This document shows, one piece after another, positions 43,405 through 53,244 of a stretch of 64,000 nucleotides of DNA; position 1 is the stretch's first letter; every line of letters starts with the position of its first letter. The DNA is from CAYNEO01 sp964396245 (GTDB taxonomy: Bacteria > Zixibacteria > MSB-5A5 > GN15 > FEB-12). The position numbers were made by a program, and so were the translations under genes. Below the pieces are notes generated by a model that was not told the DNA's origin, did no database searches, and saw nothing but the letters and a program-made list of their open reading frames with translations. The stretch is from positions 1 through 64,000 of the forward strand of contig CAYNEO010000001.1 in assembly GCA_964396245.1 (NCBI GenBank). The letters are read 5' to 3'.

Positions 43405-43814
43405 TCCGAAAGCGTGAATATCATAGTGACCACCACGCCGATAACGGTCAGGTATACGCCGATATCGAAAAGCAGCGGCGTCCCGACATTGAATTCGCCA
43501 ATCAGCGGCAGGGTAGTGGAGACCCAGTAGCCGGTCATGAAGGGTTCCCCGAAGAAGAACGCCGGCAGGCCGCTGACGAGACCCACTGCCAGACCGATTC
43601 CAATGAGCGCGTGCGGGTTGAATTTCATTCGAGTTCGCGTTGCTGCAACGCCGCGAGCCAGTGAATACAGGGCGATGGCGATGACCGCCATCAGGGCGCC
43701 GATAAAACCACCCCCCGGGTTGTTGTGGCCGCGCAGAAGCATCACGATCGAAAACAGTACCAGCAGGGGCGCCAGGAAACGAGCGGCCACTTTGAGAATG
43801 ACCGAAGAGATCAT
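43401..43814 (-). CDS. mnhB: Mrp/Mnh antiporter subunit B
   Basis: A 137-residue, four-helix subunit. The family signature GHNNPGGGFIGALMAVIAIALY is intact, followed by GVAATRTRMKFNPHALIGIG and a last helix near YLTVIGVVVTMIFTL. Four-base overlaps link it to mnhA and mnhC. Confidence 0.95.
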   Translation of the reverse strand: MISSVILKVAARFLAPLLVLFSIVMLLRGHNNPGGGFIGALMAVIAIALYSLARGVAATRTRMKFNPHALIGIGLAVGLVSGLPAFFFGEPFMTGYWVSTTLPLIGEFNVGTPLLFDIGVYLTVIGVVVTMIFTLSE

Positions 43815-46126
43815 CGGTGCTCCTCCCCTGCTTTCAGTTTGAGTTTCAGCAGCGCATAGACGCCAAATGCCGCGACAGCCAATACCGTTATTTCACCTAA
43901 CGTGTCCAAAGCGCGGAAATCCACGAGGATGGTGTTGACCACATTCTGTCCATAGGCTTTCAACAGGCTATTGTCGAGGAAGTAGGACGAAATCGGTGTA
44001 TGGATCTGCACCAGACCGGTTTTCCAGACAAGGGCGGTCACGACGGCGCCGGCGCCGAGAGAAATGACGGCATCGCGGATTCGCGCCGGCGTTGATGACA
44101 TTTTCAGAAAACGCGGCAGACGGTAGACGACCAGCACAAAGATGATTACGGTGAGGGTCTCGACAAGAATCTGCGTGATTGCGAGATCGGGAGCGCTGTA
44201 AATGACGTAGATCATGGCTATGCCGTATCCGACGACCCCCAGCGCCATCGCAGCCGCCAGCCGAGACGAAGTGATGATCGCAAAAAGGCCGGCGCCAAGA
44301 ATCAGAAAGGCGACGGCAGCGGCATAAAATGGAATGTTTTCTACCGGCAGCGGTGTGAACGAAGTCGTGTTGCGGAACAGCGTGAAGCCGATCAGTCCAA
44401 ACGCGCTGACAAAGATGATCAGAGCATAATACCGGAGGCGGCCGTTCTGGAGGATGCGGGTCTGGATGTTCGAGATCCATGTGAGGGAATCCATGCTCCG
44501 GTAGTAGAGAAATTCGGGGCCGAACCGCAAGGTATCACAGACCCACCGGACGGCGGGGACGGTCCATCGCCGCAGAAAATAAATCAGCAGACCGGCGGCG
44601 ATAGTTCCGATGCTGAGCATAAAAACCGGATTGAGGCCGTGCCAGAGGGCGAGTTTGACAGTGGTTTCTTCCGCACGGATAGCATCGACAGCCGGCCCGA
44701 CGAGTGAATCGGCGATGATGTTGGGGAAAATGCCAAACAACAGCCCCAGAATTGAGAACACGGCCGGCCCGAGGAGCATCTCGAACGGCGGCTCCATCGG
44801 TTCGTGGGGCAGCGGGCGGGATTTTCCGAAGAACACTTTCAGGCCGAGTATCGCAGCCACCGTCACGATGAGGACGGCGGTCAGCATACCTGAAATGGAG
44901 AGGAGTAAACCAACCTGCGGGGCCTGCATTTTGGCCTCGTAGACGAGCTCCTTGCCGATGAATCCGATGAGCGGCGGCATGCCTGCCATTGACAGACAGG
45001 CGATAACAGCTACGACGGTCATCACCGGCATATAGCGGTACAGGCCGCCGAGGACAGTGACGTCGCGCGTGCCGGTAGCATGATCGACAGCGCCAAAGCC
45101 GAGGAAAAGCGCGCCTTTATAAAGGGCGTGAACCAGCAGGAACACGATGGCGGCGTTGGCGGCAAGGGTGGTGCTCAAACCCAGCATAAATACCATGATT
45201 CCCAGCGCGCTCACGGTGGTGTACGCGAGCAGTTTTTTGGCGTCGCGGTCGGCGAGCGCGAGGAAGACTCCAACCACTCCGGTGGCGGCTCCGGCTATTG
45301 TCAGCAGGTAGTGCCAGGCATCCGTTCCGCCGAGAAACGGGTTAAACCGCGCGAGAAGATATATCCCGGCCTTGACCATGGTGGCGGAGTGAAGAAATGC
45401 GCTCACGGGGGCGGGGGCAACCATGGCGGACGGCAACCAGAAATGAAATGGGAATTGCGCCGACTTGGTGAAAGCCCCGACTACGATAAGAACAAGTATG
45501 GCCGTTGCGAGGCTGTGCGACTTGATAACGTGCCCCTGGTGGAACAGGGTGGTGAGCTCGAAGCTTCCGCCGGCCACGTTCAGCAGAATAAATCCCGCGA
45601 GCAGAGCCACGCCGCCGAGGGCGGTTACCAGCAGCGCCTGGCGGGCAGCCTGACGGGTGCCCTCGAGTTCGTGACTGAAGCCGATGAGCAAGTAAGAGCT
45701 GACGCTCGTTAGCTCCCAGAAGATGAACAGCAGGATCAGGTTGTCGGCGAGCACGAGACCGATCATCGACGCCATGAAGACAAGCTTGTAGGCAAAGTAT
45801 CTCCCCAACAGGGGATGGCCGTACAGGTAACGACCGGCGTAGATGAATACGAGCGTACCGGCGACGCACACCAGGAGGGCAAACAGCAGGCTGAGGCCGT
45901 CGAGATAAAACGACAGCGTGATGCCGAGATCAGAGGCCCAGTTCAGGGACGTTCTGATTGTCTCGCCCTGACTGATTCGAGGAATAAATCGAAAGAAATG
46001 GACGGCGAGGATAAACGGTAATGCGGCGAGAACCCACCCTGTCCGCCGACCGACGACACGATGGATCAGCGGCGCAAAGAAGGCCAGAACAAAGCCGGAT
46101 AGTACTGGTACGGTCAATTCCCACAT
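43811..46126 (-). CDS. mnhA: Mrp/Mnh antiporter subunit A
   Basis: A 771-residue subunit of the Mrp antiporter, related to NuoL with a C-terminal extension that includes the MbhD/E-like domains. Conserved blocks are NLILLFIFWELTSVSSYLLIG, FPFHFWLPSAMVAPAPVSAFLHSA and ALYKGALFLGFGAVDHATG. The C-terminal part has SAPDLAITQILVETLTVIIF, typical of the MnhA extension. It opens the seven-gene operon, which exports Na+ in exchange for H+ and could serve pH and Na+ homeostasis and the Na+ symporter in the window. The Shine-Dalgarno sequence is weak. The promoter should lie in the 90 bp between the start and the assembly gap. Confidence 0.96.
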   Translation of the reverse strand: MWELTVPVLSGFVLAFFAPLIHRVVGRRTGWVLAALPFILAVHFFRFIPRISQGETIRTSLNWASDLGITLSFYLDGLSLLFALLVCVAGTLVFIYAGRYLYGHPLLGRYFAYKLVFMASMIGLVLADNLILLFIFWELTSVSSYLLIGFSHELEGTRQAARQALLVTALGGVALLAGFILLNVAGGSFELTTLFHQGHVIKSHSLATAILVLIVVGAFTKSAQFPFHFWLPSAMVAPAPVSAFLHSATMVKAGIYLLARFNPFLGGTDAWHYLLTIAGAATGVVGVFLALADRDAKKLLAYTTVSALGIMVFMLGLSTTLAANAAIVFLLVHALYKGALFLGFGAVDHATGTRDVTVLGGLYRYMPVMTVVAVIACLSMAGMPPLIGFIGKELVYEAKMQAPQVGLLLSISGMLTAVLIVTVAAILGLKVFFGKSRPLPHEPMEPPFEMLLGPAVFSILGLLFGIFPNIIADSLVGPAVDAIRAEETTVKLALWHGLNPVFMLSIGTIAAGLLIYFLRRWTVPAVRWVCDTLRFGPEFLYYRSMDSLTWISNIQTRILQNGRLRYYALIIFVSAFGLIGFTLFRNTTSFTPLPVENIPFYAAAVAFLILGAGLFAIITSSRLAAAMALGVVGYGIAMIYVIYSAPDLAITQILVETLTVIIFVLVVYRLPRFLKMSSTPARIRDAVISLGAGAVVTALVWKTGLVQIHTPISSYFLDNSLLKAYGQNVVNTILVDFRALDTLGEITVLAVAAFGVYALLKLKLKAGEEHR

Positions 46127-46487
46127 GGAGGCTGGTGCTGCTCGCGGATCAATCGTTTTCCGAATAAACGGCTATTTGCCAAAGAGTAACAACAATAATC
46201 CATAACAGTTTGCGNNNNNNNNNNAGTTTGCGGCACGATTGATTTTTCGCCGGGAGACCGCGTGCCGGCTGCGGAAAAATGTCCTTAGAACAGGATATTC
46301 TCCGGCAAGACCCGGCTTGAAGGGAAGCGACGCAAGTGCCGATTTGTCTATACTTTGACGAAAGTACTTCCAAATTGTGGAACATTTGTCTATCATTTTT
46401 GGTTCTAGTCGGGTAACTGCCGGTGCTGATCTCAGCGCCCGGTTGAGAGAAGACAACCAGGAACGCTTCACAGAAGGAGTAATGGCG
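46127..46487. other. 361-bp divergent region containing the assembly gap
   Basis: It lies between mnhA and the beta-barrel gene and should hold both promoters. A TATACT hexamer near 46350 suggests a -10 for the rightward gene, but no good -35 fits. The Ns at 46215-46224 interrupt it. No coding frame is seen. Confidence 0.5.
46215..46224. other. Assembly gap (10 N)
   Basis: Ten Ns join two contigs. The eight bases AGTTTGCG occur on both sides, ending at 46214 and starting at 46225. The contigs may therefore simply overlap by eight bases with nothing missing. Confidence 0.95.
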
Positions 46488-47054
46488 ATGAAACGTGTGA
46501 TAATGCTCGGCTTAATGGTCTTACTTGCCCTGCCCGTAATGGGCAGCGCGAAGGATATGACGGGTAAATACGGACTTGGATATTTCAATACCGATGCCCC
46601 GGTGGGTGCCCGATTCTGGGTGGCCCCGAAGGTGGGTATTGATGTGGGTGTTGGTTTCAAGATGGAAGATGTTTACGTGGGAGCTCAGCCGGAGAAGCAG
46701 ACGGCCAGCAGTTTCTGGATTGAAGCGGGTGTGCCGTTCGTGATTTTTCCGTCCGAGCGAGCCAACTTTTTCGTGCGCCCCGGGGTCGTTCTCGGACTGC
46801 TTGACGACCGCTCATACGGAACCGGTAATCTTGACTCGAAATGGACCCTGCTCTCATTCTCACTGACTCCGGGCGCCGAGATATTTTTCGGCGATCATTT
46901 CTCGCTCGAGGCGGGACATGGTATCGCGCTCGACATGTTGATGGTGCCGGACGAGGACGGTATCCCGACGTATCGTCGCGGTGAAACGGAAACAACTGTC
47001 CGGAGCTTTGATGCTTCGGTCACATACCTGGGCTTTCACTTCTATTTCAAATAA
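46488..47054 (+). CDS. Small outer-membrane beta-barrel protein
   Basis: A 188-residue exported protein with a signal peptide (MKRVIMLGLMVLLALPVMGSA). The mature part reads as an eight-strand-type barrel: YGLGYFNTDAPVGARFWV, VGIDVGVGFKM, FWIEAGVPFVIF, WTLLSFSLTPGAEIFF and a last strand VTYLGFHFYFK. Function unknown; similar small barrels are common in FCB outer membranes. The ATG at 46488 is chosen over 46482 because GGAG lies eight bases upstream of it but only two from the earlier one. A terminator follows. Confidence 0.78.
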   Translation: MKRVIMLGLMVLLALPVMGSAKDMTGKYGLGYFNTDAPVGARFWVAPKVGIDVGVGFKMEDVYVGAQPEKQTASSFWIEAGVPFVIFPSERANFFVRPGVVLGLLDDRSYGTGNLDSKWTLLSFSLTPGAEIFFGDHFSLEAGHGIALDMLMVPDEDGIPTYRRGETETTVRSFDASVTYLGFHFYFK

Positions 47055-47099
47055 CCCACCCACCTGAACAATTCATCCAGAAGAGAAGTGTGAGCACAC

Positions 47100-47130
47100 G
47101 GGCGGTCGGACTCTCCGGAGACGACCGCCC
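47100..47130. terminator. Hairpin terminator between convergent genes
   Basis: GGGCGGTCG (47100-47108) and CGACCGCCC (47122-47130) form a perfect 9-bp stem; the loop contains a further palindrome CTCCGGAG. It lies between the convergent barrel and CaCA genes. A GTGTGAGCAC copy precedes it at 47088. Confidence 0.75.
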
Positions 47131-47156
47131 TGCTTATGTTCGGAATGAACGATTCC

Positions 47157-48374
47157 TCAGGATGTGAGGATATCAAAGAGCCAGTAGACGAGGCCGAGAA
47201 GGACGAGAAGCAGGCCTTCGAAGCGGGACAGTCGGCGCTTGCTCCACATGAACAGCACCGCGATGATAAGCACGACCGAAAGGACGGCGAGACTGGTGCT
47301 CATCTCGGGTGAAACAGTGACTGTGTGGGCCAACGGTGGCTGGACGATAATCCCGACGAGACCGATCACGCCGAGCATGTTGAAAATCACGCTTCCGAGC
47401 AGATTTCCGGCGGATATGTCGAAACGGCCCTTGACGGCGGCAACGAGCGAGACCACAAATTCGGGCGCCGACGTGCCGATGGCCACAACTGTCAGTCCGG
47501 CGATATAGTCCGGCATGCCGAGTTCATGTGCAAGCCACAGAGCCCCGTAACCTTCAGCGCCTCCCTCTCCCCCGCCCGGAATCCCGACGAGCACACGGCT
47601 GCCTCCGACGATCAGTCCGAGACTGACTACAAAAAGCAGGCTATCGAGCCATGCCGGCATCTTTTCGATAAGTGGTTGATTGTCTGAAGATTCAGCTCCG
47701 GATGGTGTGACTTCCGAAACCGGCTTTGGTGGTTGGTGTTTCCCGACTCGGTAGAGAATGAAAAGGTAGATGATGAGGATGACGAACAGGATGATGCCTT
47801 CATGGAACTCAAGCCGGCGGTCCAGCAATCCGAGCGGGCCGGTCTGCGGCGCGGCGGGCGAGGATTCGCCAAATACAGGCGGGGAGCCGACAAAGACAAA
47901 AACAAGAGCTGTCGCAAACAGCATGAGCGGACCGTCGCGCTTGATCAATTGATGATTGATAGTGATGCCACGTCTCATCAATAGCGCGACGCCGCCGAGG
48001 ATTATGCAGATATTGAATATGTTGGAGCCGATTACATTGGCGATGGAAATGTCGCCGTTGCCCTGAAACCCCGCGACGAGGCTGGCGGCCATTTCGGGAG
48101 CGCTGGTGCCGAAAGCGACCACTGTCAGGCCAATGACGAGATAGGAAATGCCGAGCCGTCGAGCGAGTCGGGTAGCGGAATTCACCAGAGAATCGGCCCC
48201 GGCGGCGATCAGGGCAATGACACCCGCAAGAAGAAGGATCTGAAGGACCCAGAGAAGAAATCCCGTCACACCGGTCGTGGTCGCGAGCGCAAAGATACCG
48301 GCGGTGATTGTGATCGTGAGGCCGACCGCAACGATCCTGCGGCCATGCTCGGATATTATTTGACCCAGAGGCAT
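47157..48374 (-). CDS. Calcium/sodium:cation antiporter (CaCA family, YrbG-like)
   Basis: A 405-residue inner-membrane exchanger. The two inverted alpha-repeats are intact: VVAFGTSAPEMAASLVAG with NVIGSNIFNICIIL, and VVAIGTSAPEFVVSLVAA with NLLGSVIFNMLGVIG. The acidic residues in these repeats bind Na+ or Ca2+. The family exports Ca2+ (or other cations) using the Na+ or H+ gradient. The central loop of about 90 residues is longer than usual and partly hydrophobic. It is a single-gene unit next to the Na+/H+ antiporter operon, which fits a Na+-based ion economy. Confidence 0.93.
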   Translation of the reverse strand: MPLGQIISEHGRRIVAVGLTITITAGIFALATTTGVTGFLLWVLQILLLAGVIALIAAGADSLVNSATRLARRLGISYLVIGLTVVAFGTSAPEMAASLVAGFQGNGDISIANVIGSNIFNICIILGGVALLMRRGITINHQLIKRDGPLMLFATALVFVFVGSPPVFGESSPAAPQTGPLGLLDRRLEFHEGIILFVILIIYLFILYRVGKHQPPKPVSEVTPSGAESSDNQPLIEKMPAWLDSLLFVVSLGLIVGGSRVLVGIPGGGEGGAEGYGALWLAHELGMPDYIAGLTVVAIGTSAPEFVVSLVAAVKGRFDISAGNLLGSVIFNMLGVIGLVGIIVQPPLAHTVTVSPEMSTSLAVLSVVLIIAVLFMWSKRRLSRFEGLLLVLLGLVYWLFDILTS

Positions 48375-48526
48375 GGGTGGTATTTTCCCTTATCAGTAAC
48401 GCGTACGATGGTCAGTTCAGATTATTCTGAAAACTCAGACGGCCCGGATACGTAGACTGTGATTGACGGCGTGTCGAATTTGTCGTATCCATGTGACTTA
48501 AGTAGCGTTCCAAGGAGAAACATGCA

Positions 48527-50263
48527 ATGAAAAAGCGTATCGCCTCAATCTTCACGGCGACAATTCTTGTGGCAATTCTCGGTATGACCGCGCAGGGATT
48601 GGAGATTCCTGACCGGGTGGCCACCGACGGCGCCGGCGCCTCGATGGACACGTTTCTCACGAGATTGGAATTGTTCGGATTCAACGGCTCGGTGCTGGTG
48701 GCACAGGGTAATAAGGTTCTCCTGCATAGTGCCTATGGTTCGGCGGCTATTGCGCGGGGGATTCCGAACAGCACCAGGACTGTTTTCAGCACCGCCTCGG
48801 TCAGCAAGCAGTTTACGGCCGCCGGTATACTGAAACTCGAGATGGCAGGCAAACTCGCTACAACCGATTCGATCGGGAAGTTTTTCGACAGCGTGCCGCC
48901 GGATAAGGCCGGGATCACGGTTCATCAGTTGCTCACGCATACCTCCGGGCTTCGGATGGAGTTCGGTCCCGACCGGGAGTCGATTGACCGGGAATCGTTC
49001 GTACGCCGCACAATGGCTATGCCGCTGGAGTCGGCGCCGGGAGAGCATTATCAGTATTCCAATGCCGGCTATTCCCTGCTCGCGGCGATTATCGAGATTG
49101 CCTCGGGACAGGAGTATGAGGCGTATCTTCGGGATTCACTTTTCCTGCCGAGCGGCATGGAACACACCGGATTGAAGCTGTTGCAGGTCAGTGGTCTGCT
49201 GATAGCTCGTTCGCACAACCCGCAACTTGGTTACATGACGCCGTTCGATCGACCGGAAGAGTATTGGAATCTGAAGGGAAGCGGCGGTATTCTCTCGACG
49301 CCGGCTGACATGTACCGATGGCTGGTCGCTCTTCGGACGGACAAGGTGCTGTCGCCGGAGGCGCGCGAAAAGATGTTTACGAGGTATGTGCGGGAGTATC
49401 CGGACGGTCCGCCAAGCTACTATGGCTACGGATGGGCTATTCAGCCGTATGGCGGTCACAAGACGCTGATCTGGCATAACGGCGGCGCCATGCCTCAGGG
49501 CTGGGGATGTGCGGTATATCAGTTCGTGGACGATAGCGCCGATTTCATCGTGTTTACCAACAAACCGATAGACGGAGAATTGCCGTCCGATGCGATTGTC
49601 GACAATCTCTCGGCGATTCTGTTGGGCAGCCCGGTCGCGATGCCGCCACCGCAGAAGCCGATACGCAAGTCCGTTTTCGATGCTTATATGGGCATGTTTG
49701 CGCTGCCGGAGGGGGGTCGTGTCGCGATCGGTTTCGATTCCAGATATTTTCGGCTGTCGGCAGAGGGCCAGGAAGCGTTGGATGTCATGTTTCCGTCGCC
49801 TTTCCCCGAACGCCTGCCAAAATACAACCAGTGGACCACCGAACTTATTGAAGCAATGGCCACCGGTGACTTTGAGAAAGCGGCGGGTTATTTCGAGGCC
49901 AGATCCCCCGGCGATGATCTGGCGGGCATGTGCCGAGAGTGGTGGCAGTCGTTCGACAGTCTCGGCACGTTTGTGAGTGTGGAGCCACTCGGGAGTATGC
50001 TTGGTGGCGGAGTCCGTAGTTATGGCCGGGCGAAATTCGAGAACGGGACCGTTGACTGCGTCTTCTTCTGGATGGGAGGCAAGTGCGGCGGGATGCAATC
50101 GGAAGCGCCGTTGCCATCGAGAGTGCTATTGCCACAGGGTGAATCTGAGTTGGCAGGGTATTCCTTGTACCGCGGCGAACTGATCAAGGCATCGTTTGAG
50201 TCGCCGGATGCGCTACGGCTGACGTTCGGCGATCGTGAGGTGCATGCCCAACGCGTAGAATAG
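48527..50263 (+). CDS. Exported serine hydrolase, class C beta-lactamase fold
   Basis: A 578-residue protein with a signal peptide (residues 1-24). The catalytic domain has Ser91-x-x-Lys94 in TASVSKQFTAAG and Tyr177-Ser-Asn179 in YQYSNAGYSLL, the two hallmarks of the class C/EstB/DD-peptidase-like group; the third motif is probably near WHNGGAMPQGWG. It may act as an esterase or a D-aminopeptidase on peptidoglycan fragments, and the racemase cluster makes D-amino-acid substrates conceivable. Residues after 390 form a separate beta-rich domain of unknown role. The start has AAGGAG nine bases upstream. Confidence 0.88.
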   Translation: MKKRIASIFTATILVAILGMTAQGLEIPDRVATDGAGASMDTFLTRLELFGFNGSVLVAQGNKVLLHSAYGSAAIARGIPNSTRTVFSTASVSKQFTAAGILKLEMAGKLATTDSIGKFFDSVPPDKAGITVHQLLTHTSGLRMEFGPDRESIDRESFVRRTMAMPLESAPGEHYQYSNAGYSLLAAIIEIASGQEYEAYLRDSLFLPSGMEHTGLKLLQVSGLLIARSHNPQLGYMTPFDRPEEYWNLKGSGGILSTPADMYRWLVALRTDKVLSPEAREKMFTRYVREYPDGPPSYYGYGWAIQPYGGHKTLIWHNGGAMPQGWGCAVYQFVDDSADFIVFTNKPIDGELPSDAIVDNLSAILLGSPVAMPPPQKPIRKSVFDAYMGMFALPEGGRVAIGFDSRYFRLSAEGQEALDVMFPSPFPERLPKYNQWTTELIEAMATGDFEKAAGYFEARSPGDDLAGMCREWWQSFDSLGTFVSVEPLGSMLGGGVRSYGRAKFENGTVDCVFFWMGGKCGGMQSEAPLPSRVLLPQGESELAGYSLYRGELIKASFESPDALRLTFGDREVHAQRVE

Positions 50264-50313
50264 TGTTGCGGCCGGTGCAGGCAGCACCGACGGCGTATAA
50301 TGCTCTTTGGAAT

Positions 50314-51231
50314 TCAGGCCTGTTCCCGAGCGTCGGTCGAGAGAGGTACGGGTAACGGGCTGCGGACATGGAGATCCCTTTGCGGGAAGGGGATTTCCAC
50401 GTTGTATTTCCTGAACTTGCGCACGATGTCTTTGTTCAGCTCCGACTGAATAATCGGGTGCTCTTTCGGATCCTCTATCCATGCCCGCAGGCGCATGTTC
50501 CAGGAAGAATCACCAAAACTCACGAACAGGACATCGGGCGCCGGATACCTGAGAACCTTCGGGTGATCATCGGCGACCTCGGTCAGCGCTTTGAGCACGG
50601 TGTCAAGATCGGAGTTGTACGAAACCCCAACATCTATCGACAGCCTTACCCGTGATTCACCGTAGGACCAGTTGGTCACTTTCGAGGAGACGAACTCGGA
50701 GTTGGGGACAATAATGGAGATATTTTCAAGCGATTGGATGGTTGTGGCTCTCATGTTAATCGCGGTGACATCGCCCTCGGTGCCTCCCACCGTTATTCTG
50801 TCGCCCACTTTGATAGGCCGTTCCAGCAGAAGTATCAAGCCCGAAATGAAATTGGACGTGACATTCTGAAGGCCAAAACCGATACCGACCGACAGCAGAC
50901 CAAAAATCACTGCGAGACCGCCAAGGTTTATGCCGACAAATTGAAACGCTACGACAGTACCGACGATCATCACGAGGTAGTGACTGATTCGAATCAGTGT
51001 ATACCTGGTGCCTTCCTCGACGTGAAATCGCCCGAGTACACGTTTCAAGACGCCCCGGTTGAGTATTCTCGACAAGATAAAGAAGATCAGCAAGACGAGA
51101 AGAAACATGAGAATTGATGAAAACGTCACGGGGGTTTTGTTCAACTCGAAGAGCTGGTAATGCAGAACTTTATCCAGAAAGCTCGCTACATCGGACAACG
51201 ACTTGGGCTCAAAGAGGAATAAACCGATCAT
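50314..51231 (-). CDS. mscS: MscS-type mechanosensitive channel
   Basis: A 305-residue membrane channel that opens under membrane tension. Three hydrophobic segments are visible, with the pore-lining helix GLLSVGIGFGLQNVTSNFISG rich in Gly and Ala. The beta domain follows (LLLERPIKVGDRITVGG, then EGDVTAINMRATTIQ and IIVPNSEFVSSKVTNWS), and the C-terminal vestibule ends near residue 290. It protects against hypo-osmotic shock. It is convergent with the serine hydrolase gene and alone on its strand, with 140 bp to the aminotransferase gene. Confidence 0.92.
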   Translation of the reverse strand: MIGLFLFEPKSLSDVASFLDKVLHYQLFELNKTPVTFSSILMFLLVLLIFFILSRILNRGVLKRVLGRFHVEEGTRYTLIRISHYLVMIVGTVVAFQFVGINLGGLAVIFGLLSVGIGFGLQNVTSNFISGLILLLERPIKVGDRITVGGTEGDVTAINMRATTIQSLENISIIVPNSEFVSSKVTNWSYGESRVRLSIDVGVSYNSDLDTVLKALTEVADDHPKVLRYPAPDVLFVSFGDSSWNMRLRAWIEDPKEHPIIQSELNKDIVRKFRKYNVEIPFPQRDLHVRSPLPVPLSTDAREQA

Positions 51232-51372
51232 ATGTACCTCAGGCGTTTTTCAATGACTCTGACAGGGCGATCTGCATGCCGCAGTTTTCAGAATATACGC
51301 AGGGTCGCTTAAATTTGCCAGACGCTTTTGAAAACCGATTCATCACCATCATAAGGCCGGTGAAAAACGAAA

Positions 51373-52677
51373 TCATTGATCTGAATCGCGCGTGGCCCAT
51401 TCGATGAGCAGTTCAGTGGCCTTGATGACGTTGTAGCACCAGAGTTTGGTGAAGTTGACCGGCAGGGTTTCCTCCCACGGGACAATCTCGCTGGCAGTAA
51501 GCGCCTTGGAGCCGTCGAAATCCACATAGGCGAGGCGGGCAGTCAATTCGCTGGCGGGCCGACCGAAATCCTGGCCGGGCAGGATTGCGACGCCGGTATC
51601 ATCGAGGAGGCGAGAACACAAAGACGAGCTGTCGGTAATTCCGCGTTTGGCGAGTTTTTCGGACAAGGGCGAGAAATCGAGGAAGAGATAGAATGCGCCT
51701 TCGGGCATGTGCACCCTGATACCGACATCGTTGAGCATCTGCGCGCACTGCCCGCCGAGTGCTGCGAGAATCCGCCGCGCGTGCCACAGGTATCGTTCAA
51801 TCTTGACGCCGCCCTGGAAGGCGCGGATTGCGGCCAACTGGATTGGTGCGCTCACGGAGGTATAGGTCTCACTGGCGACAGCGGACATTTTGCCCAGCAG
51901 CCAGTCGAAATCCTTGGGAAACGTAAAGGTGCCGAGCCGCCATCCGCCCGCGCCGCACCATTTGGACAGGCCGGAGCTGATGATGGTGCCCTCAGGATAG
52001 TATCGGGCCACCGAGATATGCGCTCCCTGGTGATGCAGCTGACCGTAGATTTCATCCGAGAGTAACACCACTTCGTACTTGCGGGCAACCTCGGCAATCG
52101 ATTTGAGTTCATCGGAAGTGTAGGTGCATCCGTCGGGATTGCCGGGATAGTTGAGCACGAGAATCCGGGGTCGGTAATCGTCTTCCTCGCTATAGCAGTG
52201 CCTCTCCAACAGATCAGCGGTCATGTGCCATTTGTCTTCCCACCGGGTGTGAATGAGTTTTACTTTCCGGCCGAGAATGGTAGCCTGGGGCACGTAGGAC
52301 ACCCAGCAGGGCGTGGGGACAATGAGTTCGCCGTAGTATACCAGTTGCAGGAGGAACATCAGTTCTTTCGAGCCGGGGCCGATCAGGACGTTCTCGCCGC
52401 GGGCGTCGACCCCGTCCTTGCGCCGGTGGAATTCGGCGACGGCATCGCAGAGTTGCGGGTGTCCCTGGGCGGGCAGGTAGTCTTTTTCGTGGGCGTGGTG
52501 TTTGAGGGCGTCGACAACCGGCGTCGGCACCGGGAACGGGGACTGGCCCAATCCGAGCCTGTAGACCGTGCGTCCCTCTTGTTGCAGCTTCTTGCTCTTG
52601 TCGTTGATAGCAAGGGTGGCTGACTGGCCGAGCCCGCGAACATCGAGATTCAAACTGACGCGCTTATGAATATGCAA
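51373..52677 (-). CDS. PLP-dependent aminotransferase, class I/II
   Basis: A 434-residue fold-type I aminotransferase. Conserved parts include LGLGQSPFPVPTPVVDAL, IGPGSKELMFLLQ, NYPGNPDG, SDEIYGQLHH and the PLP lysine in SSGLSKWCGAGGWRLG. The C-terminal Arg that binds the substrate carboxylate is probably in LTARLAYVDFDG. The substrate is unknown. The start is TTG: GGAGG lies six bases upstream and no better in-frame start is present. It is a single-gene unit. Confidence 0.9.
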   Translation of the reverse strand: MHIHKRVSLNLDVRGLGQSATLAINDKSKKLQQEGRTVYRLGLGQSPFPVPTPVVDALKHHAHEKDYLPAQGHPQLCDAVAEFHRRKDGVDARGENVLIGPGSKELMFLLQLVYYGELIVPTPCWVSYVPQATILGRKVKLIHTRWEDKWHMTADLLERHCYSEEDDYRPRILVLNYPGNPDGCTYTSDELKSIAEVARKYEVVLLSDEIYGQLHHQGAHISVARYYPEGTIISSGLSKWCGAGGWRLGTFTFPKDFDWLLGKMSAVASETYTSVSAPIQLAAIRAFQGGVKIERYLWHARRILAALGGQCAQMLNDVGIRVHMPEGAFYLFLDFSPLSEKLAKRGITDSSSLCSRLLDDTGVAILPGQDFGRPASELTARLAYVDFDGSKALTASEIVPWEETLPVNFTKLWCYNVIKATELLIEWATRDSDQ

Positions 52678-52872
52678 GACTTGCCTCCGCTACCGGCGCT
52701 AAATGGACAATTATGGCTGATTTCCGGCCTTTTTTCTCCAACAGAAAGCTGCGGCCGGTTGTTCAAATCTAAGTGTAAAATATTTTTTTCGCAATGGCCG
52801 GATTTTTATCGGTCCCACATTTTGGCCCCGGAGAGCGCAACCGTCCGCCTTGGCGGCGCATCCCCTCAGACA

Positions 52873-52906
52873 TGTGAAAAAGCCCGTTCGAAATCGAACG
52901 GGCTTT
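52873..52906 (-). terminator. Strong terminator after the coiled-coil gene
   Basis: AAAGCCCGTTCG (52879-52890) and CGAACGGGCTTT (52895-52906) form a perfect 12-bp stem with a four-base loop. On the minus strand it ends in five Ts. It lies 38 bp past the coiled-coil gene stop. Confidence 0.93.
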
Positions 52907-52944
52907 CGATCTTTTGACGGCGCCGTACCGTTTAGCGAGCTCTT

Positions 52945-53232
52945 TTACTTGAATTTTGAGGCGGCTTCGGAAAAGGCGCCCTTGAGATCAGACACGGCGT
53001 TATCCATGCCTTCCTTGATTGACTTCCAGGCGTCATCCTGAGCATCTCTCAATTCATTCATCTTTAACTGGACATTGTCCATCCTGGTCTTCAGATCATC
53101 AACCTTCTGACTATAGTCGATTTTGGCGTCAGCCTGAGCCTTGTCAGCTTTCGCCTGATATTCATCGACTTTAGCCTGCCATTCTCTCATTTGAGCCTGC
53201 ATTTTGTCTATATAGGCCTGTCTTTCATCCAT
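52945..53232 (-). CDS. Coiled-coil small protein
   Basis: A 95-residue, highly charged, all-helical protein. Heptad-like repeats of Q/A/K/D run throughout (DKMQAQMREWQAKVDEYQAK, and KTRMDNVQLKMNELRD), ending AFSEAASKFK. It resembles the small coiled-coil stress proteins found in cyanobacteria and deltaproteobacteria. No signal peptide is present. It is 12 bp downstream of the PRC-barrel gene and co-transcribed with it, with a strong terminator after it. A structural or scaffold role in stress is inferred. Confidence 0.8.
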   Translation of the reverse strand: MDERQAYIDKMQAQMREWQAKVDEYQAKADKAQADAKIDYSQKVDDLKTRMDNVQLKMNELRDAQDDAWKSIKEGMDNAVSDLKGAFSEAASKFK

Positions 53233-53244
53233 GCGTCTACCTCC

